A stretch of 64,000 nucleotides of DNA from Paenibacillus aceris (GTDB lineage: Bacteria > Bacillota > Bacilli > Paenibacillales > NBRC-103111), in assembly GCF_017874035.1 (NCBI RefSeq), contig NZ_JAGGKV010000013.1, forward strand, positions 1 through 64,000, in the 5' to 3' direction. The notes under the pieces are model-generated. The model ran no database searches, had not been told where the DNA came from, and saw nothing but the letters and a program-made list of their open reading frames with translations. Position 1 is the first letter of the stretch, and every line of letters begins with the position of its first letter. Positions 8,531 through 17,569 of the stretch are shown piece by piece. The position numbers and the translations under genes are program-made.

Positions 8531-8559
8531 ATCATAAATGTTATAGTTGGAGTTGTCAA
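8531..8559 (-). promoter_or_regulatory. Sigma-A promoter for the nitroreductase gene
   Basis: On the minus strand a consensus -35 TTGACA (8559-8554) and a -10 TATGAT (8536-8531) are separated by exactly 17 bases, upstream of the nitroreductase start at 8406. Confidence 0.75.
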
Positions 8560-8619
8560 GGGGACTTTCGGGATGTCGGAAAATGTTGGATAATGGAAAT
8601 AAGAAAGGGGATGTCCCTC

Positions 8620-8907
8620 TTGAAAATGACGCAGAAAGAGCTGAGCCACCTCATTTTTTTGTCCGAAGTTGTCCTTACCGGTAAGAAGAAAAGCCTGATG
8701 GACGAAACGCTGCAATGCCTGCTATATATCGTAAAATCTGTGGAAGAGGTAGAGCTTCCGGATACAGTTGTCGATCAGATCGAATGTTTGATGGCGATGA
8801 TTGAATCGGATTTGCGTGATGAGAATGAGCGGATGCAGGAAATAAGGGGACATCTGGATTGGAAGCAAAAACGAAAGCGGAATCCTCCAGATTTAGATAG
8901 ATTGTGA
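8620..8907 (+). CDS. Small hypothetical protein
   Basis: 95-residue helical, charged protein with no signal peptide or membrane segment (MKMTQKELSHL... ending KRKRNPPDLDRL). The frame opens at ATG 8593, but the AAAGGGG at 8605-8610 is well placed only for TTG 8620, which is taken as the start. Residues ~1-20 faintly resemble a helix-turn-helix opening, but the rest does not support a DNA-binding domain. It sits just before the queDEC promoter, whose -35 overlaps its 3' end. Family not recognised. Confidence 0.5.
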   Translation: MKMTQKELSHLIFLSEVVLTGKKKSLMDETLQCLLYIVKSVEEVELPDTVVDQIECLMAMIESDLRDENERMQEIRGHLDWKQKRKRNPPDLDRL

Positions 8908-8931
8908 GAAATGGGCACCTCATGATATAAT
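8902..8931 (+). promoter_or_regulatory. Promoter of the queDEC operon
   Basis: TTGTGA (8902-8907) and TATAAT (8926-8931) with an 18-base spacer and an extended -10 TGA just before the TATAAT. The leader to queD is only about 35 bases, and no preQ1 riboswitch pattern is seen in it. Confidence 0.7.
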
Positions 8932-8970
8932 GTAGAGTACTGTTTTTTTCAAAATTAAGAGGTGATAGAT

Positions 8971-9444
8971 ATGAGCTATGAAATCCCCAGAGATGTGCAA
9001 ATGTTGGGGCGTGACATCACAGAGAGTCAATTAAAATATCATCACAAATCCGTTTTGATTTCCAAGGAATTTACGTTTGACAGTGCGCATCATTTGCATT
9101 GTTATGAGGGAAAATGTAAAAATCTGCACGGCCACACTTATAAGCTGCAAGTAATTATGCGCGGCAAAGTAGACAGCCGGGGGATCGCGATAGATTTTGG
9201 AGATATTAAACGTATTGCGAAAGAACGCGTCATCGATCGTTTGGATCATAAATATTTGAATGATGTGCTGCCGCCTATGAATACAACGGCTGAAAATATG
9301 GTTGTTTGGATGTACGAGGAGATTCATCAGGCGCTTCTGGAAGAGGAGCTTTATCCAGCGATTAAGCTGGAGGAAATCCGCCTGTGGGAGACGCCGACCT
9401 CTTACGCGGCCATCACTCGCTCGATGATGGAGGAGGAAGAGTAA
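8971..9444 (+). CDS. queD: 6-carboxy-5,6,7,8-tetrahydropterin synthase
   Basis: QueD (157 residues) converts 7,8-dihydroneopterin triphosphate to 6-carboxytetrahydropterin, the second step of preQ0/queuosine synthesis. The zinc site and catalytic cysteine are visible: FDSAHHL, then EGKCKNLHGHTY near residues 46-60. The DFGDIK and LDHKYLND segments and the C-terminal ETPTSYA motif follow. ATG 8971 is chosen because AAGAGGTG lies six bases upstream; GTG 8962 overlaps that site. The stop codon shares one base with the queE start, so the two are translationally coupled. Confidence 0.95.
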   Translation: MSYEIPRDVQMLGRDITESQLKYHHKSVLISKEFTFDSAHHLHCYEGKCKNLHGHTYKLQVIMRGKVDSRGIAIDFGDIKRIAKERVIDRLDHKYLNDVLPPMNTTAENMVVWMYEEIHQALLEEELYPAIKLEEIRLWETPTSYAAITRSMMEEEE

Positions 9445-10124
9445 TGCGAGATATCCGCATTCCGATGGTCGAGATCTTCGAGACGGTTGAAGGCGAAGGG
9501 ACCCGTGCCGGGTTCCCAACGGTCTTCGTCCGTCTTTTTGGTTGCAACCTGCGCTGTACCTGGTGCGACACCAAGTACAGCTACCCGCCCGCGGAGGCGG
9601 AAAACGTCATGACCATTGCTGATATTATCAGCAAAGTCACAACGTTCCGCTCCCGGCATATTTGCTTGACCGGCGGCGAGCCGCTCCTGTATGGCGAGAA
9701 GTCGCTTGCGCTGATCGAAGCGCTCGCAGAGCTGGAGCAGGTCGATGACCTGCACATCGAGACGAACGGCGCGATCGATCTCGCTATGTTTGTAGAGCGT
9801 GTTGCTTCGCCAAAGGTGCGATACATCATGGACTTTAAGCTGCCCGACTCCGGTGAGATGGAGCAGATGATTGTCAATAACTTCGCGCTGCTGCGCGAGC
9901 AGGATGAGCTGAAGTTCGTGATCGGCAGCGATCACGATTTCCGCACCGCGGTGGACGTGCTCGAGAAGTATCCGACAAAGGCGCTGCCGATGTTCAGTCC
10001 GGTATGGGAGACAATGCCGCCGCACAAACTTGTCCAGCTTATGCTGGAAGCGGGGCTTTCCAAAGTAAAGCTGAATATGCAGCTTCACAAAATCATTTGG
10101 GATCCGGCGATGCGCGGCGTTTAG
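9444..10124 (+). CDS. queE: 7-carboxy-7-deazaguanine synthase (radical SAM)
   Basis: QueE (226 residues) rearranges carboxytetrahydropterin to 7-carboxy-7-deazaguanine. The radical SAM cluster motif CNLRCTWC (CxxxCxxC) is at about residues 33-40, followed by the TGGEPLL SAM-binding strand. The N-terminal ETVEGEGTRAGFPTVFVR is typical of the family. The start ATG overlaps the queD stop by one base. Base composition is clearly more GC-rich than in queD and queC, which may be local codon bias. Confidence 0.95.
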   Translation: MRDIRIPMVEIFETVEGEGTRAGFPTVFVRLFGCNLRCTWCDTKYSYPPAEAENVMTIADIISKVTTFRSRHICLTGGEPLLYGEKSLALIEALAELEQVDDLHIETNGAIDLAMFVERVASPKVRYIMDFKLPDSGEMEQMIVNNFALLREQDELKFVIGSDHDFRTAVDVLEKYPTKALPMFSPVWETMPPHKLVQLMLEAGLSKVKLNMQLHKIIWDPAMRGV

Positions 10125-10156
10125 TCGCGCGCCAGCCGTGGTATCCCTTTTTCCAC

Positions 10157-10162
10157 TATAAT
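10157..10162 (+). promoter_or_regulatory. Possible internal -10 element before queC
   Basis: A TATAAT box lies in the 61-base queE-queC gap, 24 bases before the queC start, with no good -35. It may give queC some independent expression. Confidence 0.35.
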
Positions 10163-10185
10163 AGAAAAATAAAGAGGTGTCCTTC

Positions 10186-10890
10186 ATGAGCGTGAGCAAT
10201 GATAACAAGAAGCGAGCCGTCATTATATTGAGCGGCGGATTAGACAGCACAACTTGCATGGGCCTTGCCCAAGAGGCTGGATACGACCTATATCCGATTT
10301 CTTTTGATTATGGACAGCGCCACAAAATTGAATTGGAAAATGCGAAGCAAGTCGCGGAGCATTATGGTGTGAGCCAGCGCCACAAGATTATTAAACTTGA
10401 TTTCTTGCGTGATTTTGGCGGCAGCGCATTAACGGACGATCGTATTGACGTGCCGAACGTTATGAACGGAGAATCCGAAGAATCTGAAATCCCTGTGACT
10501 TATGTGCCGGGACGAAATCTGCTTTTTCTTTCGATCGCAACGTCTTATGCGGAAGTAACGGGTTCCGAAGCGATTTATATCGGAGTGAACGCCCTGGATT
10601 ACAGCGGGTATCCGGATTGCCGTCCTGAATTTATTCATAAAGTAGAGGAAGTCATTGCCCTTGCAACTAAAGTGGGTGTTGAAGGCAAAGGCATCACGAT
10701 ACAAACGCCTCTCATTGACTGGACGAAAGCGAAAATCATTGAGGAAGGTTTGAAAATCGGCGTTCCGTACGAGTTGACAACATCATGCTACAATGGGAAA
10801 GCCGAAGCATGCGGAGTTTGCGACAGCTGCCGTTTGCGCTTGAAAGGCTTTGAGGAAGCGGGCTCGAAGGACCCTATTCCATATTTGTAA
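10186..10890 (+). CDS. queC: 7-cyano-7-deazaguanine synthase
   Basis: QueC (234 residues) makes preQ0 from 7-carboxy-7-deazaguanine using ATP and ammonia. The PP-loop SGGLDSTT is at about residues 17-24, the FDYGQRH motif follows, and the C-terminal zinc-binding cysteines are in SCYNG...ACGVCDSCR. ATG 10186 follows AAAGAGGTG at good spacing; the upstream ATG at 10177 overlaps the ribosome site. Third gene of the que cluster; queF is not in the window. Confidence 0.95.
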   Translation: MSVSNDNKKRAVIILSGGLDSTTCMGLAQEAGYDLYPISFDYGQRHKIELENAKQVAEHYGVSQRHKIIKLDFLRDFGGSALTDDRIDVPNVMNGESEESEIPVTYVPGRNLLFLSIATSYAEVTGSEAIYIGVNALDYSGYPDCRPEFIHKVEEVIALATKVGVEGKGITIQTPLIDWTKAKIIEEGLKIGVPYELTTSCYNGKAEACGVCDSCRLRLKGFEEAGSKDPIPYL

Positions 10891-10926
10891 AGAAAGCTTG
10901 GAAGCTTAGGAAAGGCAGGGCGTATC

Positions 10927-11604
10927 GTGACCAGAATCTTGGTGGTGGATGATGACGCGGATATCAGGGAGTTGATACGCGTTTACTTGGTGGGAGAAGG
11001 CTTAACGGTGATGCAAGCCAGCAATGGCGTTGAAGCGCTTAGCATGTTGGAAACGACCCCGGCGGATTTAGTCGTTCTGGATATTATGATGCCCTTGATG
11101 GACGGTTGGGAGCTTTGCCGCGAGTTAAGGGCTCGCTACGACGATATGCCTCTTCTGATGGTGACGGCCAAAAGCGAGTCCGTCCACAAGGTGAAAGGGT
11201 TTCAACTGGGGACGGATGACTACCTCGTGAAGCCCTTTGACCCTTTGGAGCTTGTCATGCGGGTCAAAGCTCTCTTGAAGCGCTATCGCATCAACGCCTC
11301 TCAGACGATTGCGGTCGGAAATGTCATCATTGACCGAACGGCCTTTGAGGTTCGCTTACAGAATCAGAGGCTCTCACTTCCGATGAAAGAGTTTGAACTG
11401 CTGTATAAGCTGGCCAGTTATCCGGCGCAAATCTTTACGCGAACGCAGCTGATTGAACAAATTTGGGGGATCGATTACGAAGGTGACGATCGGACCATTG
11501 ACGTGCATATCAAAAGATTACGAGAGCGTTTTGAACCGCTAACGGAGGAGTTTCGAATCGTCACGATCCGTGGCTTGGGATACCGACTTGAGGTGAACGC
11601 ATGA
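10927..11604 (+). CDS. OmpR/PhoB-type response regulator
   Basis: 225 residues. Receiver domain with acidic pocket VVDDDAD (8-12), phosphoacceptor Asp52 (LDIMMP), Thr/Ser switch (MVTAKS) and Lys of the LVKPFDP motif. The C-terminal winged helix carries TRTQLIEQIWG, the DRTIDVHIKRLRER recognition helix and the TIRGLGYRL wing. Start GTG 10927 follows GGCAGGG. Its stop overlaps the kinase start by four bases (ATGA). It probably controls the RND export operon that follows, whose upstream region contains an 11-bp-phased direct repeat. Confidence 0.93.
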   Translation: MTRILVVDDDADIRELIRVYLVGEGLTVMQASNGVEALSMLETTPADLVVLDIMMPLMDGWELCRELRARYDDMPLLMVTAKSESVHKVKGFQLGTDDYLVKPFDPLELVMRVKALLKRYRINASQTIAVGNVIIDRTAFEVRLQNQRLSLPMKEFELLYKLASYPAQIFTRTQLIEQIWGIDYEGDDRTIDVHIKRLRERFEPLTEEFRIVTIRGLGYRLEVNA

Positions 11605-12992
11605 TAAAGTCGCTTTACCTGCGCGTAGTGCTGACTTTCTTGGCCGTTGTGGTCGTGAGTGTGTCTGTAGCCTTTCCGTTGGCAACGTTATTTTTCAGAA
11701 GCTTGATAACAAGTGAATTTCAGGATGAAATGCTCACGATAGGCAGTCAGATCGTTAAGCTTAGCGAGGATATGCAGGTGAGGCAGCTGGATACTTTCGT
11801 GACGGAGAGCAACCGTTTTAATGAAAATTATATTTTCACGCTGTTTAACGAGAATGGCGAGCCGATGACGGTAGTTTCATTAAATAAAAACGGAGTCCCT
11901 CGTATCAACGCAGCGGAAGTAGCCTTTGTTTTGAAAGGCAGCGTATTCAAAAGCTTGGATTATGGCATGATAAGAGATCCACTCAGCGATATGAAAGTAG
12001 GCATCCCTCTTAAGGTCGGAGATAAGACGTTTGCTCTCTTCATTCATCCGAATTTATCTGAAGCGACCCGTCGTCAAGTGCAGACAGCGATCATTACGGT
12101 TCTTGTTATTGTGCTTGTCGTGGGCAGCTTGCTCATTCTCGTTGCTTCGCGATACCTGGTCAATCCGCTGAATAAATTGACTCTGGCCACGCAGCGGCTC
12201 GCTCGAGGAAATTTCAATGTGCATGTTACTGTGAAGCAGAAGGACGAGCTGGGACAGCTGGCAGACAGTTTTAATCATATGGCAGGCGAGCTGAAACAGC
12301 TTGAGCAGATGCGGCAGGATTTTGTTTCGAATGTGTCGCATGAGTTTCAAACTCCGCTTACGTCGATCCGCGGCTTCTCTAAAGCATTGCGAGGGTCCGA
12401 AATCGAGGAGTCAGAGCGTCTGCGCTACCTGGAAATCATTGAACGGGAAAGTGATCGTTTGTCCCGGCTAAGTGATAATTTGTTAAAGTTGGCTTCGCTG
12501 GAATCCGAGCATCATCCGTTTCATCGGACAACGTTTGATTTGGATGAGCAGCTAAGAAGAATCGTTGTTTTCTATGAGCCGTTATGGTCAGAGAAACAGC
12601 TTGATATGGATTTGTCATTACCGCGAGTGAAAATTTCGGCGGATGCCGATCAGTTAAACCAAGTTTGGATGAATCTGATTGGGAATGCGGTCAAATTCAC
12701 GCCGGCTGGCGGGCATATTTTTATAAAGCTTGTCCCATTAAGAGACCGTGTTCAGGTCTGGATTCAAGATAATGGAATCGGTATGTCGGAAGAGGATCAA
12801 GGACGAATTTTTGAACGATTCTTCAAAGTAGATCAAGCCAGGCAGCGGGACACCGGCAGCGGGCTTGGACTTGCGATTGTTCGGAAAATCATTGATCTGC
12901 ACCAAGGAACGATTGAAGTACAGAGTCAAGAAGGAAAAGGTTCCCAATTTTTAGTCACAATTCCTATCTTAACCTATCAATTGAAGAAGTAA
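11601..12992 (+). CDS. Membrane sensor histidine kinase, partner of the preceding regulator
   Basis: 463 residues. One N-terminal membrane helix (about 7-32), an extracellular sensor of ~130 residues, a second helix (about 158-181), a HAMP linker (residues ~185-235), a DHp domain with the phosphorylated His247 in NVSHEFQTPLTS, and an ATPase domain with the N box (NLIGNAVKFTP), G1 (DNGIGM), F box and G2 (GSGLGLAIV). The H box reads HEFQTPL rather than the usual HELRTPL. A terminator follows, so kinase and regulator form their own unit ahead of the exporter genes. Ligand unknown. Confidence 0.93.
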   Translation: MIKSLYLRVVLTFLAVVVVSVSVAFPLATLFFRSLITSEFQDEMLTIGSQIVKLSEDMQVRQLDTFVTESNRFNENYIFTLFNENGEPMTVVSLNKNGVPRINAAEVAFVLKGSVFKSLDYGMIRDPLSDMKVGIPLKVGDKTFALFIHPNLSEATRRQVQTAIITVLVIVLVVGSLLILVASRYLVNPLNKLTLATQRLARGNFNVHVTVKQKDELGQLADSFNHMAGELKQLEQMRQDFVSNVSHEFQTPLTSIRGFSKALRGSEIEESERLRYLEIIERESDRLSRLSDNLLKLASLESEHHPFHRTTFDLDEQLRRIVVFYEPLWSEKQLDMDLSLPRVKISADADQLNQVWMNLIGNAVKFTPAGGHIFIKLVPLRDRVQVWIQDNGIGMSEEDQGRIFERFFKVDQARQRDTGSGLGLAIVRKIIDLHQGTIEVQSQEGKGSQFLVTIPILTYQLKK

Positions 12993-13001
12993 TGAACGTT
13001 G

Positions 13002-13034
13002 AAAGCTTGGAAAGCTTATTTCCAAGCTTTTTTT
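13002..13034 (+). terminator. Terminator after the two-component operon
   Basis: Perfect 12-base stem AAAGCTTGGAAA / TTTCCAAGCTTT with loop GCTTA, followed by four more T residues. Confidence 0.9.
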
Positions 13035-13042
13035 GATGTTTG

Positions 13043-13061
13043 TTCATATTGGGTTCATATT
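13043..13061 (+). promoter_or_regulatory. Direct repeat TTCATATT x2 with 11-base phasing, candidate response-regulator site
   Basis: TTCATATT at 13043-13050 is repeated at 13054-13061, exactly 11 bases apart, just upstream of a TATC/TTATAG -10-like region and the RND transporter start at 13109. Tandem half-sites one helical turn apart are the usual binding mode of OmpR-family regulators, and such a regulator is encoded at 10927-11604. Confidence 0.6.
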
Positions 13062-13108
13062 CGAAATGTATCTTATAGAAACAATGATGATATGAGGGGA
13101 GTACAGGA

Positions 13109-16100
13109 ATGAATCGACTCACACACTTTTCCATGAAAAATGTTTCGGCATTATTCATTATCATGATCATGCTTTTTGTAGGCGGCTTATATTCATCATC
13201 GCAGCTGAAAGTAGAGAACATGCCGAACGTTTCTTTCCCGGTAGTTGCTGTAACAACAACTTATACCGGTGCGCCGAAGGATGTCATGGATGAAATTACA
13301 TCTCCGATCGAGAAGAAGCTCGCGAATCTCGAAGATCTGGACTCGATGCAATCGACATCAAGCGATAATTTCTCCATGATCATTCTGATGTTCAAACAAA
13401 ATGTAGACACAGATAAGAAGAAACAGGCCGTGCAGGATATGCTGGCTGAAGTTTCTCTTCCGGCTACTGCCGGAACACCGAAAGCTTCAACTTTTGGCGC
13501 GGCTTCCTTCCCTTCCAACTACTTAGTTGCTTATGCGGATAACGGAATCAGCCAAACAGAGCTTGATAAATCTTTTAAAGATAAAATTAAGCCTGCTCTT
13601 GAAGGAATTAAAGGCATTGACCATATGGACGTAATTGGAGCCAGAGACACATCGCTGGATATTGAGCTAGATGCCGCCGCGCTTGACGTGTATGGTTTAT
13701 CACCAGGCATGGTATCGAATGCGATCAATGCCGCTGCTACGAAAAGTCCGATCGGCAGTGTAGAAATCAGCGGCAATGATAAGATGACACGTGTAACGGG
13801 CAACTTGACCAGCTTGTACGAGTTGGAGCAGCTAGAAATCACAACGCCAAAAGGCGATATCGTAACCCTTGATCAGGTTGCGAACGTCAAAGCGATTACG
13901 GAATCTGATTTCATCGGTCGACTGGATAGCAAGCCGGCGATTGGGATGATTTTGTACAAAGCGGGCAGTGCGAATGCTGTTGAATTCTCAAATGAGATTC
14001 AGAAACAAATTGAAGATTGGAAAACAACGTTGCCTAACGTTACTTTCAAGAGCACGTACGATAGTGCAGACCAAATTAACGAATCCATTGCAGGACTTGT
14101 ACGCGAAGGTATCGTAGGGGCTGTCTTGGCATCCTTGATGATTCTGATCTTCCTGCGCAATGTACGGATGACGTTAATCGTTCTTGTTTCAATTCCACTT
14201 TCAATTTTGATTACTTTACTATTAATGTCTTCCTTAAATTTAACGCTCAATACGATGACGCTCGGCGGTATTTTTATCGCAGTAGGGCGGGTCGTGGATG
14301 ACTCGATTGTCGTTATTGAAAATATATACGCCTCCTTAGAGAAAGCACAAGAGCGTAAAGAGTCCGTTATTGCGTTAGCTACGAAGCAAGTATCCATGGC
14401 GATTACGTCATCTACGCTTGCAACTGTTGGGGTATTCGCACCGCTTGCTTTGGTTACGGGCGTTGTCGGCGGATTCTTTAGACCCTTTGCGTTAACTATC
14501 GCTTGTGCGCTGCTTTCTTCCTTGATTGTAGCGTTAACGGTTATTCCGATGCTGGCTAAGCTGCTTGTTCTTCGCAGTAAACCAGGCAAAGGTCATCACG
14601 ATGAGTCGCAACCAACTAAGCTAACAACGTTTTACGAGAAAGTATTGACTTGGAGTTTGAAAAACAGAATCAAAACGCTTCTTATCTCAGCGCTAATGCT
14701 CGTTGTGACAATGGCCGGAACCATTCCATTCTTGTCAGTGGCCTTCTTACCTGAATCAGGTCCTGCGACGACGATGTATTTCCAACTGAAGCTGCCATAT
14801 TCAACTTCGTTTGAAGCGACAGATGCGAAAACGAAGGAAATCGAAAAAGTCTTGTTAGATACAAAAGATTCAAATGGCGAGCCTGTCTTTAAATTTGTGG
14901 AATCATTAGTCGGCTATGCTGGCAATGATGATGAGCGTACACCGTATGCTTCACAGATTTTCGTTCAAGTAAATGATAAAGTAGATGGAAATCAAGTAAA
15001 AGATCAAATGAAGGCTTATATTCTCTCAGAATTGCCAAACGGATCTGAAGTTGAGCCTAAAGCAATGGAAGGTGATTTCGGCGTTTCATCGACGGATTTT
15101 GCCTATACGCTGCAAGGCGAGGATCAACTTCAACTGGAGAAAGCAGCTAAGATTGTTAAGGATAAGCTGCAAACTTTCCCAGAGCTTTCTGAGATTGAAG
15201 ATAATTTAAGTGATGCCAAAACAGAAATAGAGATTGCTGTGGATCAGAAAAAAGCAAGAGCTTATGGCTTGAGCTCCTCCTCTGTTCGAGATACAGCACG
15301 TGCCTGGATTCAAAAACAAAGTCTGGGAGATATGAAATTCGATAATATCACGTATACAACAACGGTATCGTTAGACAAATCGGATAAAAACACGCTTGAA
15401 AAATTGGGCAACATTCCGTTAGCTGGATCAAACGGATCAACGATTCTGTTGAAGGAAGTAGCCAAAATCAACGAAACGAAGGGCGCTGCCTCCCTTGCAC
15501 GTGAAGATCAGCAGCAGCTAGTCAAAGTATCCGCCAAAATTAATGATTCCAATAAAACCGGCGTAAGTGCTAAACTTACTGCGGCATTAAAAGATGTTGA
15601 ATTGCCGGAAGGCGTAACACCGAAAGTGACTGGTGTTTCCGACGATGTCAATGAGAGCTTCGGTCAATTGTTCGTCGCCATGGGAGCTGCGATTTTCGTT
15701 GTTTACCTCATCATGGTTCTAGCTTTTGGAAACGCAAGTGCACCATTTGCCATCTTGTTCTCTCTGCCGCTTGCGGTTATCGGAGGATTGCTCGGACTCG
15801 TTATTGCGCGCGAGCCATTAACGGTTACATCTATGATTGGTTTCCTCATGCTCATCGGAATTGTCGTCACGAATGCCATCGTTTTGATCGACCGTGCGCA
15901 GCAATTGCGCCAAGAAGGCTATACGGTTCGCCATGCTTTAATTGAAGCTGGGAAAGTGAGACTTCGCCCGATTATTATGACAGCTGGAGCTACGATTATG
16001 GCTTTGGTGCCGCTGGCATTAGGTATTTCTGCAGAGGGTGGGTTAATTGGTAAAGGACTGGGTGTTGTCGTTATCGGTGGTCTGATTACCTCTACTGTTC

Positions 16101-16222
16101 TTACTCTAGTTGTCGTACCTATTGTGTACGAGTTGATTGAAAGCATAAAGAACCGGATGGGTCGCATGTTCAATCGTAAAAAAAATAACCAAAACACAAC
16201 CACAAGTACGATAGACGTATAA
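13109..16222 (+). CDS. RND-family efflux transporter (AcrB/SwrC type)
   Basis: 1037-residue proton-driven inner membrane exporter of the HAE-type RND superfamily, of the kind represented by SwrC/YerP in Gram-positive bacteria. Twelve membrane helices in two repeats, each with a large extracellular loop domain. The proton-relay aspartates are in VGRVVDDSIVVIENI (about residue 392), and the second-half GFLMLIGIVVTNAIVLIDRA motif is intact. Start ATG 13109 follows GAGGGGAG. It is followed 12 bases later by the adaptor lipoprotein gene and then a third exported protein. Substrates could be surfactant-like peptides or drugs (inference from SwrC). Confidence 0.93.
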   Translation: MNRLTHFSMKNVSALFIIMIMLFVGGLYSSSQLKVENMPNVSFPVVAVTTTYTGAPKDVMDEITSPIEKKLANLEDLDSMQSTSSDNFSMIILMFKQNVDTDKKKQAVQDMLAEVSLPATAGTPKASTFGAASFPSNYLVAYADNGISQTELDKSFKDKIKPALEGIKGIDHMDVIGARDTSLDIELDAAALDVYGLSPGMVSNAINAAATKSPIGSVEISGNDKMTRVTGNLTSLYELEQLEITTPKGDIVTLDQVANVKAITESDFIGRLDSKPAIGMILYKAGSANAVEFSNEIQKQIEDWKTTLPNVTFKSTYDSADQINESIAGLVREGIVGAVLASLMILIFLRNVRMTLIVLVSIPLSILITLLLMSSLNLTLNTMTLGGIFIAVGRVVDDSIVVIENIYASLEKAQERKESVIALATKQVSMAITSSTLATVGVFAPLALVTGVVGGFFRPFALTIACALLSSLIVALTVIPMLAKLLVLRSKPGKGHHDESQPTKLTTFYEKVLTWSLKNRIKTLLISALMLVVTMAGTIPFLSVAFLPESGPATTMYFQLKLPYSTSFEATDAKTKEIEKVLLDTKDSNGEPVFKFVESLVGYAGNDDERTPYASQIFVQVNDKVDGNQVKDQMKAYILSELPNGSEVEPKAMEGDFGVSSTDFAYTLQGEDQLQLEKAAKIVKDKLQTFPELSEIEDNLSDAKTEIEIAVDQKKARAYGLSSSSVRDTARAWIQKQSLGDMKFDNITYTTTVSLDKSDKNTLEKLGNIPLAGSNGSTILLKEVAKINETKGAASLAREDQQQLVKVSAKINDSNKTGVSAKLTAALKDVELPEGVTPKVTGVSDDVNESFGQLFVAMGAAIFVVYLIMVLAFGNASAPFAILFSLPLAVIGGLLGLVIAREPLTVTSMIGFLMLIGIVVTNAIVLIDRAQQLRQEGYTVRHALIEAGKVRLRPIIMTAGATIMALVPLALGISAEGGLIGKGLGVVVIGGLITSTVLTLVVVPIVYELIESIKNRMGRMFNRKKNNQNTTTSTIDV

Positions 16223-16234
16223 GGAGGCACATAG

Positions 16235-17533
16235 ATGATTAACGATAGTTCGCGAAAACGTAAATTCAAATATCGCTCGATGGGCGTAATTGCGCTATTG
16301 ACCGCAGCTGCGGTCTTAGCGTCCGCATGTTCAGCGCCAGGATCCAAGGGGGCTGCGACGGTTCAACTAACGCCTAAAGCGATTAAAACAGAGGTTGTTA
16401 AAAAACAAAAAATTAGCAATCCCATTGAGCAGGTTGCTGATGTCGCGGCAGGAACGACACTTGATGTAGTAACCAAAGCAAACGGTGAAGTGCTTGAAGT
16501 GTTGAAAAAACGCGGAGAGTACGTAGAGAAAGGCGAAGTCCTTTTCGTAATCGATGATAAAGACGCAGTGTCCGCGAAACGTAAAAGTGAGCTGGCTCTA
16601 AAAAGCGCTCAAGAATCATTACAGCAAGCACGTGATAACAAAGTAAACAACCGCAAGGATTTGGCTGACAATGTCACTAGATCGCAGACAGCGCTGACTA
16701 ACGCGCAGCAGGATTACAACAAAATCCGCAACGATTATGATGCGGGTACCGCTGTTCAGCATCAAGTGGATCAATCGAAGCAAGCTTTAGATAACGCTCA
16801 AATGAGTTTGGAGGCTGCACAGAGCAAATTGGCGGCATTTGATAATTCGGATTCGATCTCTGCGGCTCAAACGCAGGCTGAATCTGCGAGCTTATCGTTA
16901 GAGGATGCGACTCGATCCTTAGACAATTATCAAGTTAAAGCGCCAGGCAGCGGGGTTCTTACCGATTTCAACGTAGTCGTTGGGCAAACGGTCGCTGCCG
17001 CGGCTGGGAAAGTCGGTCAAGTCCAGCAAATCGATCCAATTAAAATTAAGACTGAGCTTACAGAATCGAACTACCAACTTGTGAAAGGCAAGCAGGAGCT
17101 CGTTTACTATAATCCGGATTCACCTGATAAAAAAGGAACAGCTAAGATTAGCTACTTAGCACCGATCATGAGCGCAGCAACGAAAACGTACACGCTGGAA
17201 TTAGAAGTTCCGAATGCCGATCACCAACTTCAGCCTGGTAACCGATTCATGGTGCAGCTCACAACCGAAACCGAAGAGCAAGTTGTAGCAATTCCAACGT
17301 TAAGTGTAATTCGTGAAGAATCGGATACCTTCGTTTTTGTGGAGCAAAATGGTCAATATATGAAGCGCAAAGTGAAGCTTGGTCGTATCAGTGGGGAGAA
17401 TCAAGAAGTGCTTGAGGGCGTAAAAGATGGCGAGAACTTAGTCATTACCGGACAAAACACTTTGAAGGACGGGCAAAAAGTAGAGAGCGCCAGCGCTTCT
17501 CCAGCACCAACTACGACACCAGCAGCGAAATAA
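16235..17533 (+). CDS. RND/HlyD-type adaptor lipoprotein
   Basis: 432-residue membrane-fusion-type subunit. N-terminal lipoprotein signal with lipobox LASAC near residues 28-32. Split biotinyl-lipoyl domain (EVLEVLKKRGEYVEKGEVLFVID and the later APGSGVLTDFNVVVGQTV), a long coiled coil between (KSALQSA...DNAQMSLEAAQSKL) and C-terminal beta-barrel segments. A low-complexity Ala/Pro/Thr tail ends the protein. It should couple the RND pump to export across the cell wall. AAGGAGG precedes the start, 12 bases after the transporter stop. Confidence 0.92.
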   Translation: MINDSSRKRKFKYRSMGVIALLTAAAVLASACSAPGSKGAATVQLTPKAIKTEVVKKQKISNPIEQVADVAAGTTLDVVTKANGEVLEVLKKRGEYVEKGEVLFVIDDKDAVSAKRKSELALKSAQESLQQARDNKVNNRKDLADNVTRSQTALTNAQQDYNKIRNDYDAGTAVQHQVDQSKQALDNAQMSLEAAQSKLAAFDNSDSISAAQTQAESASLSLEDATRSLDNYQVKAPGSGVLTDFNVVVGQTVAAAAGKVGQVQQIDPIKIKTELTESNYQLVKGKQELVYYNPDSPDKKGTAKISYLAPIMSAATKTYTLELEVPNADHQLQPGNRFMVQLTTETEEQVVAIPTLSVIREESDTFVFVEQNGQYMKRKVKLGRISGENQEVLEGVKDGENLVITGQNTLKDGQKVESASASPAPTTTPAAK

Positions 17534-17569
17534 GCATCAGCGAAACTATACAATGAGGAGAGTATGTAC

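Noticed and set aside
8407..8715. N-terminal extension of the nitroreductase
   Set aside because: It contains the promoter at 8531-8559 and no ribosome site; the family start matches 8406.
8932..8970. preQ1 riboswitch in the queD leader
   Set aside because: The leader is only about 35 bases and lacks the GAGGTTCTAGC...ACCCTC and A-rich tail pattern of the known classes.
9402..10259. Long minus-strand frame (285 residues)
   Set aside because: It is antisense to queE and queC, has no ribosome site, and its protein resembles no family; it is a by-product of GC-rich coding in queE.
13999..14589. Minus-strand frame of 196 residues
   Set aside because: Antisense to the RND transporter membrane segments; Thr/Ile-rich shadow.
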